In this document: positions 54,845 to 63,492 of the stretch, piece by piece
Numbering within the stretch: position 1 is the first letter of the stretch
Layout: every line of letters begins with the position of its first letter
Assembly: GCA_020796225.1 (NCBI GenBank)
Contig: CM036759.1
Coordinates: 67,530,090-67,594,089, forward strand
Source of the DNA: Arion vulgaris
Lineage: Eukaryota; Mollusca; Gastropoda; Stylommatophora; Arionidae
Reading direction: 5' to 3'
Length of the DNA: 64,000 bases
The notes under the pieces: generated by a model
The model's database searches: none
Told to the model about the DNA's origin: nothing
Seen by the model: the letters and a program-made list of their open reading frames with translations, nothing else
Translations under genes and position numbers: made by a program

Positions 54845-55040
54845 TGGATTAATTGACAAATTGATAGGATCATCATCACTGCACTTCGGTGAGTAACCAT
54901 GTGTGCTCCGATCTCTTTCTTACAGAGAAAGATCTCAGCAGCAGTGCATGAACCTCGTGGAACCGGCGAAGGTCACTGGTGCAATTTTGAAGAAGATGAA
55001 AATATTTTGTAGGAATTTTATTTTTATGAATTTTACCGGG
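54845..55040 (-). mobile_element. SINE C, left part, split by a LINE
   Basis: GATCATCATCACTGCACTTC, GTGTGCTCCGATCTCTTTCT and GAAAATATTTTGTAGGAATT; interrupted after GAATTTTACCGGGCAG, continues at 55345. Confidence 0.75.
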
Positions 55041-55344
55041 CAGTAAGAAGAGACCGATTGAGAAATGAAGACAGGAAAAAGTGGGTACAACATCAGTACT
55101 AGACTTCATCAAGAAACAACAAATTAAATGGTTCGGCCACGTAAGCAGATTAAGACAGTGCACCCAAAGAGCAATGCTGCTCCGATACAATGGGTACAAA
55201 GCAAAAGGCCGGCCACGCAAAAGATGGACCTCAGAGATAACAGAGGCGACGAAAGAGACTATCTACGAAGCGCATACTAGGGCCCGTTTTAAAATCTCTT
55301 CCTGACCTGACGCTGTGAGGCATACAGGATTCGAGAAAGAAGAA
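55041..55344 (+). mobile_element. LINE ORF2 3' fragment inserted in SINE C
   Basis: Frame 55081-55305 gives TSVLDFIKKQQIKWFGHVSR, KGRPRKRWTSEITEATKET, the same subfamily as 18.96-19.49 kb; ends in AGAAGAAGAAG. Confidence 0.78.
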
Positions 55345-55550
55345 GAAGTGACTATCCCTCTCGCTCATCTCGATTTGGAACTGCAAAGGTTCTTTTTAGT
55401 GCTCACCATTGATCACGGGCCTATATATTTTATCGTCCGTCTCCGATAGGAATAGGAACTCGATCTCACCTACACTAAGATCAGGGATCTCTGGTAAAAT
55501 ATCCCGATTACTCCACGAGAGACTGAACCGAGCACCGTTGGAAGTAAACA
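55345..55550 (-). mobile_element. SINE C, right part with tRNA-like head
   Basis: CTCGATTTGGAACTGC, ATCGTCCGTCTCCGATAGGA, ACGAGAGACTGAACCGAGCA: the remaining half of the SINE that begins at 54845. Confidence 0.72.
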
Positions 55551-55714
55551 AATCATGGCCTAGTCTTTGATATATAGCCAAGAGTGACAAACAAGCTGGC
55601 ACAGATTGCAGCATTTGGTAGCTAACGTGTTAATACAAAATGTAGCCACAATTTCAGTAACTTATGACCATAAACACTACTATTAATTACTACGTGCTAG
55701 TTTATTTGAATAAA

Positions 55715-56870
55715 AAACAGGTTGGAATGAAATTGATAGAAAGACAAAGATCAGAATACTAAAAACATGCACATTCACATTGACAACATATGGGTGTGAA
55801 GCATGGACATTTAACAAGGCAGTGGAAAAACATATATTTACTTTTGAATATAAATGTTACAGAAGAGTTCTCATTATTTCATGAACAGAGAAGAGAAGAA
55901 ATAGATCTATCTAGAATGAATTCAAAATCAAAGAAAACTGACGGATGATACAAATAAAAGTGAGAAAATTAAAGACAACTGACGGATGATACAAGTAAAA
56001 GTGAGAAAATTAAAGAAAACTGACGGATGATACAAATAAAAGTGAGAAAATTAAAGACAACTGACGGATGATACAAATAAAAGTGAGAAAATCAAAGAAA
56101 ACTGACGGATGATACAAATAAAAGTGAGAAAATCAAAGACAACTGACGGATGATACAAATAAAAGTGAGAAAATTAAAGACAACTGACGGATGATACAAA
56201 TAAAAGTGAGAAAATTAAAGACAACTGACGGATGATACAAATAAAAGTGAGAAAATTAAAGACAACTGACGGATGATACAAATAAAAGTGAGAAAATTAA
56301 AGACAACTGACGGATGATACAAATAAAAGTGAGAAAATCAAAGAAAACTGACGGATGATACAAATAAAAGTGAGAAAATCAAAGACAACTGACGGATGAT
56401 ACAAATAAAAGTGAGAAAATTAAAGACAACTGACGGATGATACAAATAAAAGTGAGAAAATCAAAGACAACTGACGGATGATACAAATAAAAGTGAGAAA
56501 ATTAAAGACAACTGACGGATGATACAAATAAAAGTGAGAAAATTAAAGACAACTGACGGATGATACAAATAAAAGTGAGAAAATTAAAGACAACTGACGG
56601 ATGATACAAATAAAAGTGAGAAAATTAAAGACAACTGACGGATGATACAAATAAAAGTGAGAAAATTAAAGTAGTTTGGGCATAAAAAGAGCCAAGAAGA
56701 GTTGGAAAAGACCATCATCGAAGGAGGCATCCCGACAAAGAGAAGAAGTGGAAGACCGAGGAGAAGTTGGATTCAGTGTATAACTGATGATTTGAGCTGA
56801 AGAGGTAGGACATCTGGCCTCTGAGAAGGAGAAACTCCGAAGGACTGTTAAGGGTAGACAGGACAAACGG
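55715..56870 (+). mobile_element. RTE-like LINE 3' end with internal 41-bp array, about 18 copies
   Basis: 55725-55930 matches the LINE at 26.4-26.6 kb (AAAGATCAGAATACTAAAAA, GAACAGAGAAGAGAAG). 55930-56670 repeats AAAGACAACTGACGGATGAT + ACAAATAAAAGTGAGAAAATT. 56670-56870 continues the single-copy LINE end (ATCCCGACAAAGAGAAGAAG). The stretch corresponds to one copy of 26615-26660. Confidence 0.87.
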
Positions 56871-57348
56871 TTGCTAACTTCCTTATTTCTCAGTCAAATG
56901 AGATATTGTTTATCAGGTAGTACTAGGGACAGTCTGGTATGAAATATTTTATAACTTTTAATTTAATTACTTGTCGGGTTGCCATGGAAATGGCGGCCAT
57001 GTTGGATTATAAACAATGCCGTAAAGTAGGTAAGTACTAACAACTAGTTCATATTATTCTTTTTTTAAAATTGAAATACTTACATAAGCCATAGTTCTAG
57101 GCAGCTAGCAACTTTAAATTGTTCTGGGACAGATAACAGGCAGATAGAAGTGAAACGAATAAGACATATACAATTTTACCAAAAATAGGAACCTATGGTT
57201 ACTGAAAATATTGTGTTTAAAATATATTTCTCAAAACTTGTATTTCTATATCTGAATGCCCTCAGTATTGATATATCTATATGTATGCCAAATTTCATAT
57301 TGATATCTTAAATGGTTACTGAGATTAACCTACTGAACACTTCCTAAA
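56871..57348. other. AT-rich intergenic, dispersed repeat
   Basis: GGGTTGCCATGGAAATGGCG near 56978 recurs near 15.65 kb. It may be the flank or terminal part of the transposase relic that follows; no terminal inverted repeat was found by eye. Confidence 0.45.
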
Positions 57349-57801
57349 TCAGTGAAAATCACAATTGTGAGAAAACTGCAATTTAAAAATATTTTTGGTG
57401 AAATTTGAAAAGATCTTTAACTTACAAAAGAATTTCCACATAAATCGCTTATATGATTGACAGAACATCCGTTCCGTATGGTTATATGTTAAATTCACCT
57501 GTATTATATGTGCCTCCTTCCTTCTGAGATGCTCTTTGATGTGGAGCATGGGAGAACTACTATTTTTTAATATAGGCAAATATTGACGTAGACTAATGAG
57601 AAAACGATTTTTAGCTATGCGATTGATAAAATATACTTTTACAATTTGAATATCATTGTTGAGAGATGTATTTGTCTCTACAAAAGCTTTGGAATCTCCA
57701 TCACAGAGCAACTGGTAATAAACAAGTTGTCTCTTTCTCACTGACCTGGCAAAAATAAGCTTGGCAGCTTCAGCTTCCATAGAATTGGATGAACTCTCAC
57801 A
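57349..57801 (-). pseudogene. Mutator-like transposase fragment
   Basis: The minus strand gives ENCESSSNSMEAEAAKLIF then ARSVRKRQLVYYQLLCDGDS and KAF (57800-57700), matching the MULE-type transposase domain common in molluscs ('SS.sMEaeaa..if.rS.......y..llgDGDSk'). It is followed by VYFINRIAKN, a degraded version of the 'CvnHv.KRm' block. The open frame runs 143 codons, but an in-frame TGA lies upstream at about 57807 and no catalytic C-terminal part is seen. Confidence 0.6.
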
Positions 57802-58238
57802 ATTTTCTCACACTGGCACTTTACAATGATATATAATTCGATATGTGTTATAGAATAGGGATCCCGATCACAATGTACCAACCAAACGGTATTTCTAGAC
57901 ATTACCTCTTTAAAAAAACGTTAAATTTCCGTGAGGGTGTGCTGTTTAAAATCTCATTTTCAAATTTAAAAAAAAAAAATTCAATTTTTTTACTGATTTC
58001 GATTCTAGAGATATAAAACTAACAGAATAAAACATATTTGGAAAATCGATATTTTAAAGAAAATATGTCATTTAGTGAGTATTGAGACCCCTTAAGGTAT
58101 CTTATGGTAGCAAAGTTTTGCTCACGACAAGCTATATGATGATGATGAATTTATTTATGTATGTCTTTTGAGCAGTTTTAACAAGTGAATCATCTCTGAG
58201 TGACATACTGAACAAGTGACCACATTACTGGCAAGAAT
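57802..58238. promoter_or_regulatory. Region upstream of the L1-like gene; no promoter motif identified
   Basis: AT-rich, with poly-A/T at 57968-57990. 58095-58150 resembles a LINE end (GCAAAGTTTTGCTCACGACA, as at 26845). The 5' UTR start cannot be placed. Confidence 0.3.
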
Positions 58239-58311
58239 ATGTCAGCGACGTTCAGAATGGAAGTGTGCATTGCCGTGTTTGTCTGTGTGAACGTATACTT
58301 GGTAACCTCTG
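58239..58311 (+). CDS. Signal-peptide exon of the L1-like gene
   Basis: ATG at 58239 (MSATFRMEVC...) and a second in-frame ATG at 58257, which would give the more typical signal peptide MEVCIAVFVCVNVYLVTS. Donor CCTCTG|GTAAGT at 58312, phase 1. Confidence 0.65.
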
Positions 58312-60220
58312 GTAAGTATTATATCTTACAGAATCTGTGCATACTAGTCATCATTGGTTCCTTCGTATCAGGAGACAATAGGTTTCTGCGTCACGTAGTT
58401 TGTTCTGTGTTGAATCACAACGTCACGCCCGTGTGGGGCCGGGTGCCTGAGGCCTGCGAGGCATATCGTAAGAGGCGACTGAGGTAGGGGCCTAGGAAGC
58501 TACCCTAGTAAATAAAAAGTGTTGCAGAAAACGGATGTGCTGGCCTACTTGTAGACGCATAATAGCGTACGTACAACAACACAACGTACACTCGCTCTTA
58601 GGCTTGGATCACATATATAGAGCATTGAAAGAAGAAGAAATAGAAGAAGAAGAACCACAACGTCTACTGTGGCTGTAATGGGCTATTCTGGAGTGGCAAT
58701 TCTTGCCACAGTTGATGTAGGTAAAACTGGAGACTGGAGCTGATAAATATGATGTTCTATCTGCTCTCTGCACTCTATTTTGTCTATGTTATTAATAATA
58801 AATATATGAATATATTTGGTAATTTTTATGTTCTTCTCCCTTCATCCCTAGGGAAGCATAGATCTGCAACCAAAAGCATCTTTTCCAGATTCTCTACTCC
58901 TCCCCTCCTCCCCATTTTATTTTATTGCATTCGATTTCCAACTCCCATCTCCAGAGGTTCCTTTGTCTTCCCTTACCAGTAATACCCTGAGGGTTTCATC
59001 GGAGGGCCTGTCTCGTGATGTTGTCCAAGGATCTCCTCACTGTGTGTCCCACCCATCGCCACCATCTGTCCCTTATCTCATGTTCCACTTGCCATTGTCC
59101 GCCTCTATCCCACAGTTCCCTGTTTGTGGTCCTGTCATACCATCGCAGATGGAGTATCCCGCACACACATGCCTCTATTGATGAATGTCTGAAACTGTGT
59201 TATTATCTTTGTGTTTTATTCCTGATATACTCCGTGTGTTGCCGAGACTCTGTGTAGTAACACTGTGATCTACAAGGCATGTCGTAAGAGGCGACTGAGG
59301 TAGGAGCTCAAGGAGGTTACTCTAGTAAATAAAAAGCATCGAAGAAATCGATATGCTGGATTACTTGTAGGCGCATAACTGGCACAACATACAATCGCTC
59401 TTAGGCTCAAATCAAATACAAATCACAAAGGGTGGTTAACAAGTTGTCAAAATGGAGCGTTCACAGAAGTTCACAGAAGAAGACTCACAAGCTGGGAACA
59501 TTCCTTCTTCTTCTTCTTCTTCGAAAGCTTCATATCGACCATTTACCAGTTGTGATAGTTATGCCCCTACAAGTAGGTCAGCACATCCAATTTCTGCGAT
59601 GCTTTTATTTACTAGTGTAGCTTCCTTCGTATATCTTGGACAGAGAAGAGAACAAATAGATTATCCAGAAATAACTCAAATCAAAGAAAACTGACTTGTT
59701 GCTACAAATAAGAAAGAGAAAATTTAGATATATTGGAATATAAAAAGACATGAATGGCTGGAGAAGACCATCATGGAAGGAGGCATACTGGCAAAGAAAA
59801 GAAGAGGAAGACCACGGAGAAGGTGGATGCAGAATGTAACTGAATGTTTGAACATGGCAACGGCAGGACGTCTGGCCTATGAGAGAGAAATTCCGGTAGG
59901 ACTGTTGGGGTGACAAAGTTCTGCTCAGGACAAGCTATTTGAAGATGATGAGCTTCCCTAGGTCCTTCATCAGTTGCCTCTTACGACATGCCTTGTAGGT
60001 CGCAGTAGTCATGTAGAAAGAAATTCCGATGACCTGTTAGGGTGGTAACGTTCTGCTCAGGATAAGGTAGGTAAAGATGATGATGAAATTATTTGATTTG
60101 TTTTGTTCTATCAGTGACTATTCCGCCCAAAATAACAAGACAAAGTTCCAAAGATATCTTCTACAAGAAAGGAGAAACAATCAAGATGGAATGTGAAGCT
60201 AGTGGAGAGCCGACACCAAG
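58239..60220 (+). CDS. L1/neuroglian/neurofascin-like Ig cell-adhesion molecule, first two coding exons, 3' incomplete
   Basis: Exons 58239-58311 and 60115-60220. The first codes a signal peptide, the second the first half of an I-set Ig domain; they join in phase 1 as G|TG (Val). L1-family proteins are neuronal surface adhesion molecules with six Ig domains, fibronectin repeats, one membrane helix and an ankyrin-binding tail. Only about 60 residues are here. 'PPKITRQSS.D.FY' and 'CEASGEPTPR' match the start of Ig1 in neuroglian and neurofascin. Contactin or another Ig protein is possible. Confidence 0.65.
58345..58417. repeat. Repeat D, left part, split by SINE A
   Basis: TCAGGAGACAATAGGTTTCT, CACGTAGTTTGTTCTGTGTT: same as one copy of the 9.8-10.1 kb repeat; continues at 58656. 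Confidence 0.7.
58418..58657 (+). mobile_element. SINE A with intact target-site duplication
   Basis: Flanked by CACAACGTC at 58417-58425 and CACAACGTC at 58657-58665. Head ACGCCCGTGTGGGGCCGGGT, core ATCGTAAGAGGCGACTGAGG, CTACCCTAGTAAATAAAAAG, tail AGAAGAAATAGAAGAAGAAG. This copy defines both ends of the family. Confidence 0.88.
58658..58750. repeat. Repeat D, right part
   Basis: CCACAGTTGATGTAGGTAAA and ACTGGAGACTGGAGCTGATA, as at 10.11-10.15 kb. Confidence 0.7.
58840..59180 (-). mobile_element. LINE ORF2 C-terminal fragment
   Basis: Minus strand across frameshifts: a DRRWRWVGHTLR-type block (59090-59040), then MKPSG and CRSMLP near 58860. Same subfamily as 60.56-61.35 kb. Confidence 0.7.
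59225..59485 (+). mobile_element. SINE A
   Basis: Head CTCCGTGTGTTGCCGAGACT, core GTCGTAAGAGGCGACTGAGG, tail ATGGAGCGTTCACAGAAG. Confidence 0.8.
59505..59632 (-). mobile_element. SINE A, minus orientation, left part
   Basis: CTTCTTCTTCTTCTTCGAAA tail, CCAATTTCTGCGATGCTTTT, TACTAGTGTAGCTTCCTT; broken by a LINE and resumed at 59948. Confidence 0.8.
59633..59947 (+). mobile_element. RTE-like LINE 3' end inserted in SINE A
   Basis: TATCTTGGACAGAGAAGAGA, AATAAGAAAGAGAAAATTTA, TACTGGCAAAGAAAAGAAGA: same segment as 26.57-26.88 kb, without amplification. AGCTTCC on both sides (59625 and 59950) is the probable target duplication. Confidence 0.8.
59948..60015 (-). mobile_element. SINE A, minus orientation, right part
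   Basis: GCTTCCCTAGGTCCTTCATC, GTTGCCTCTTACGACATGCC, TTGTAGGTCGCAGTAG: the remaining core of the split SINE. A further short LINE-end fragment (CGTTCTGCTCAGGATAAGGT) follows to 60075. Confidence 0.75.
60115..60220 (+). CDS. L1-like Ig1 exon (first half of Ig domain)
   Basis: Acceptor TTTTGTTCTATCAG at 60114, donor CACCAAG|GTTAGA at 60221, phase 1 in and phase 2 out. Encodes VTIPPKITRQSSKDIFYKKG and ETIKMECEASGEPTPR, with the B-strand Cys of the Ig fold. The partner Trp/Cys half is not in the window. Confidence 0.72.
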
Positions 60221-60254
60221 GTTAGAATTTTACAATTATTTGGTAATAAATTTT

Positions 60255-60530
60255 CAAATCTTCTTCTTCTTCTTCTTTGCGTTTGTTCTTTACGACTTAA
60301 TTTTAATCAATCTGTGTGATATGTTTGATCTTTGCCAAGAACGTGTATACGTTGCACATTGGTTTGGTAGGCCCCTAAACGCATTGACTTCTACAAGTTT
60401 AGGACACGTGCATCCGATTTCAGCCAAACCTCTTTGGTCGCCTCTTACGACTTTGCGTGGCAGATAGCAGTGGTTATATTCTTTGCACCCAAAATTTGGG
60501 CCCCGGTAACCACTCGGGCGAGTTTTCAGA
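60255..60530 (-). mobile_element. SINE B, minus orientation
   Basis: TTCTTCTTCTTCTTTGCGTT tail at left; GTCGCCTCTTACGACTTTGC core; CACCCAAAATTTGGGCCCCG and GGTAACCACTCGGGCGAG head at right. Lies 35 bp inside the Ig gene's second intron. Confidence 0.82.
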
Positions 60531-60561
60531 TTAAAATACACCAAAAATATCATTATCTTTT

Positions 60562-60895
60562 GTTATGCTTCTTCAGCCTTCACCCCTAGGGAGACATAAG
60601 TCCTTCATCCTTCACCCCTAGGGAGGCATAAGTCCTTCAGCCTTCACCCCTAGGGAGACATAAGTCCTTCAGCCTTCATCCCTAGGGAGACATAAGTCCT
60701 TCAGCCTTCACCCCTAGGGAGACATAAGTCCTTCAGCCTTCACCCCTAGGGAGGCATAAGTCCTTCAGCCTTCATCCCTAGGGAGGCATAGGTCCTTCAG
60801 CCTTCACCCCTAGGGAGTGTCCTTCACCCTAGGAGGCAAGGTCCTTCAGCCTTCCCCTAGGTCACCCCTAGGGAGGCATAGGTCCTAAACCAAGA
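60562..60895. repeat. 32-bp tandem repeat, about 10 copies, at a LINE 3' end
   Basis: Unit CTTCAGCCTTCACCCCTAGG + GAGGCATAAGTC; irregular from 60810. CTTCATCCCTAGGGAAGCAT occurs once at the matching end of the 58.84-kb LINE, so the unit is the LINE's last codons and stop. Confidence 0.9.
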
Positions 60896-61345
60896 CCTTT
60901 CAAGCCCGCCAATCCAAGGCCATATTTTTCAGATATCTCCACTCTCTTCAAATTCTCCTGCATTCTGTCTTCAACTCTCGTCTCCTGGTTTTCGTAAATC
61001 TTCCCTTATCTCTATTACCCTGGTGCTTCCATCGGAAGGCCTGTTTGGTGGTGCTGTCCAGAGGTCTCCTCAGTGTGTGTCCTATCCATCGCCACCGTCT
61101 GCCCCTTATCTATTGTTCCACCTGCCGTTGTCCCGCTCTATCCCACAGCTCCCTGTTTCTGGTCCTGTCATACGAACGCAGATGGGAGTATCCTGCGCAG
61201 GCATCTATTGATGAATGTCTGCAACTTGTTAGTGTTCCCTTAGTTGTTCTCCATGTCTCCGCTCCATGTCTCCGCTCCATGTCTCCGCTCCATGTCTCCA
61301 CTCCATGTCTCCGCTCCATATAGAAGGACAGCTTTCACATTTGAG
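60896..61345 (-). mobile_element. LINE ORF2 C-terminal fragment with 13-bp array
   Basis: Minus strand: AETWRTTKGTLTSC (61260-61220), RELWDRAGQRQVEQ (61150-61110), GRRWRWIGHTLRR block (61100-61060). At 61257-61318 CCATGTCTCCGCT is repeated five times, inside codons for the 'YGAETWR' motif. Confidence 0.78.
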
Positions 61346-61489
61346 TTAAATACCATTATCTTAGTTTTATTCCTGATCATTCTGGAACTCCATATGTTCT
61401 TCAGAATGGCAACTGCTGATGTAGCCTTTAGTATTCTATCCCTAGTTATGCACTTATCCAGAATGAGGGTGGTTGAGGCTGTTACTATT

Positions 61490-61860
61490 GCCCTCCATTA
61501 GGTCTCTGGTGCTCCTTTCACTGGGGCCGTTGTTGTTTCTGAATTTCAGTCGATGCTTCGGAAGATCCAGAAGGGCAGTTTGTGGTATGAGTGGATGGTG
61601 TCTATAGAGGTTTCCAACCTCCAGAGACTCACGAGGATCTACTGTCCTGGTCAAGCGGGTGTTTGCGTCAACGAGAGAGCGGACATGCTTGCATCGAAAG
61701 CATCGATTGTTGGGGAGTTTAGGATGGATAAGGGGATGTTCTTCGGTCTCTTGGCGACCTACTGTTGGATAAGGACACTAGACGTTGAATCAATAGAGCA
61801 GCGATTTATGGAGTTTTGAATTATACGTTGTACAAGTAGTGCTGGATGCTTGAGGGGCAG
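61490..61860 (+). mobile_element. RNase H-type LINE (Nimbus-like) fragment
   Basis: Frame 61553-61819: SMLRKIQKGSLWYEWMVSIE, IYCPGQAGVCVNERADMLAS, LLATYCWIR. The last is the RNase H 'PGH.G..GNERAD.LA' motif with two changes (PGQ, VNE); the frame stops at 61817. Confidence 0.8.
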
Positions 61861-62300
61861 AGAGAGAAGTGGGTTTACCCAGCGAGCCACATGAACCATC
61901 GGTATGCATAGCATTCGAGATCTGTTGGTGTAAACTGAGCACCTATAGATCTGCCAGGAAGGCTACGGCGTTAGTTCAGTAACCAATAGCTTATCCAGAT
62001 GTGTTTCGTTTTCAGTACATCAATCAATTTGGGTTCTCTATGACGAAATGGTTACGTTATTTGTCTGTTACTCTGAAAGCTGTAGGTTCGAATCTGAACC
62101 GAGTACCATGTGAACTTTTTCATGAGAACTTTAGGATGGTTTCTGAAGCCATTCATTTTGTGTTTGTGTAACATTCTTGGCATATGGCATGCCATTTCTA
62201 CCAACAGGGGCGGCTTCATATGGGGAACCTGGTTGAATGAAGTCAATCCTTCGCCGTTGAAATCAATTCTGTAGAACTTTCAATATAGCTAACAATATAT
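61861..62300. other. Intron of the Ig gene with tRNA-like SINE piece
   Basis: 62040-62105: GACGAAATGGTTACGTTATT and GCTGTAGGTTCGAATCTGAA look like A and B boxes of a decayed SINE head. No further Ig exon is seen here. Confidence 0.5.
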
Positions 62301-62915
62301 GATTGATTCATCATTGCACTTCAGTGAGTAGTCATGTGTTCTACGTTCTCTTTCTTACACAGGAAGATGTCAGCAGCAGTGCACGAACTCCGTAGCACCG
62401 GAGAATATTGCTGATGTAATTTAGAAGATATCAGCAGCAGTGCACGAACTCCGTAGCACCGGAGAATATTACTGATGTAATTTAGAAGATATCAACAGCA
62501 GTGCACGAACTCCGTAGCACCGGAGAATATTACTGATGTAATTTAGAAGATATCAGCATAGTGCAAAGAATCTAGCACGGAGAATATTACTGATGTAATT
62601 TAGAAATATCAGCGAGTGTCGATCTCGTAGCACCGAGAATATTACTGATGTAATTTAGAAGATATCAGCAGCAGTGTACGATCTCCTAGCACCGAGAATA
62701 TTGCTGATGTAATTTAGAAGATATAAGCAGCGTGCAGATCTCCGTAGCACCGAGAATATGCTGATGTAATTTAGAAGATATCAGCAGTAGTGCACGATCT
62801 CCTAGCACCGAGAATATTGTGATGTAATTTAGAAGATGGTGACAATATTTAGAAGGTATTTTTTTAAAAATATATGTGTAATGAATTGTGTCCGGGCACC
62901 GGTTTTCTAACCAGT
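62301..62915 (-). mobile_element. SINE C with internal 61-bp array, about eight copies
   Basis: Tail half at left (TCATTGCACTTCAGTGAGTA). 'GATATCAGCAGCAGTGCACG ... TGATGTAATTTAGAA' is repeated at 62367-62835. Then GATGGTGACAATATTTAGAA and GTCCGGGCACCGGTTTTCTA as in single-copy SINEs. Copies 4-8 lose single bases. Confidence 0.85.
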
Positions 62916-63492
62916 ATTCGGTTTTCTAACCAGTATTCGGTTTTCTAACCAGTATTCGGCTTTCTAACCAGTATTCGGCTTTCCAACCAGTATTCGGTTT
63001 TCTAACCAGTATTCGGTTTTCTAACCAGTATTCGGTTTTCTAACCAGTATTCGGCTTTCTAACCAGTATTCGGTTTTCTAACCAGTATTCGGTTTTCTAA
63101 CCAGTATTCGGTTTTCTAACCAGTATTCGGTTTTCTAACCAGTACTCGGCTTTCTAACCAGTACTCGGCTTTCTAACCAGTACTCGGCTTTCTAACCAGT
63201 ACTCGGCTTTCTAACCAGTATTCGGTTTTCTAACCAGTATTCGGTTTTCTAACCAGTATTCGGCTTTCTAACCAGTATTCGGTTTTCTAACCAGTATTCG
63301 GTTTTCGAACCAGTATTCGGTTTTCTAACCAGTATTCGGTTTTCTAACCAGTATTCGGCTTTCTAACCAGTATTCGGTTTTCTAACCAGTATTCGGTTTT
63401 CTAACCAGTATTCGGCTTTCTAACCAGTATTCGGCTTTCTAACCAGTACTCGGCTTTCTAACCAGTACTCGGCTTTCTAACCAGTACTCGGC
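62903..63492. repeat. 19-bp tandem repeat, about 30 copies, inside SINE C
   Basis: Unit TCGGTTTTCTAACCAGTAT, from the SINE segment CAGCGGCTTTCCAGCCTGTT. Variants GGTTTT/GGCTTT and TATT/TACT form blocks. Confidence 0.95.

Noticed and set aside
57349..57780. A novel host gene of 143 codons
   Set aside because: Its conserved part matches Mutator-like transposase, and it is truncated at both ends.
61045..61323. Plus-strand 92-codon frame with SAPCLRSMSPLHV repeats
   Set aside because: Antisense of a LINE C-terminus containing a 13-bp array.
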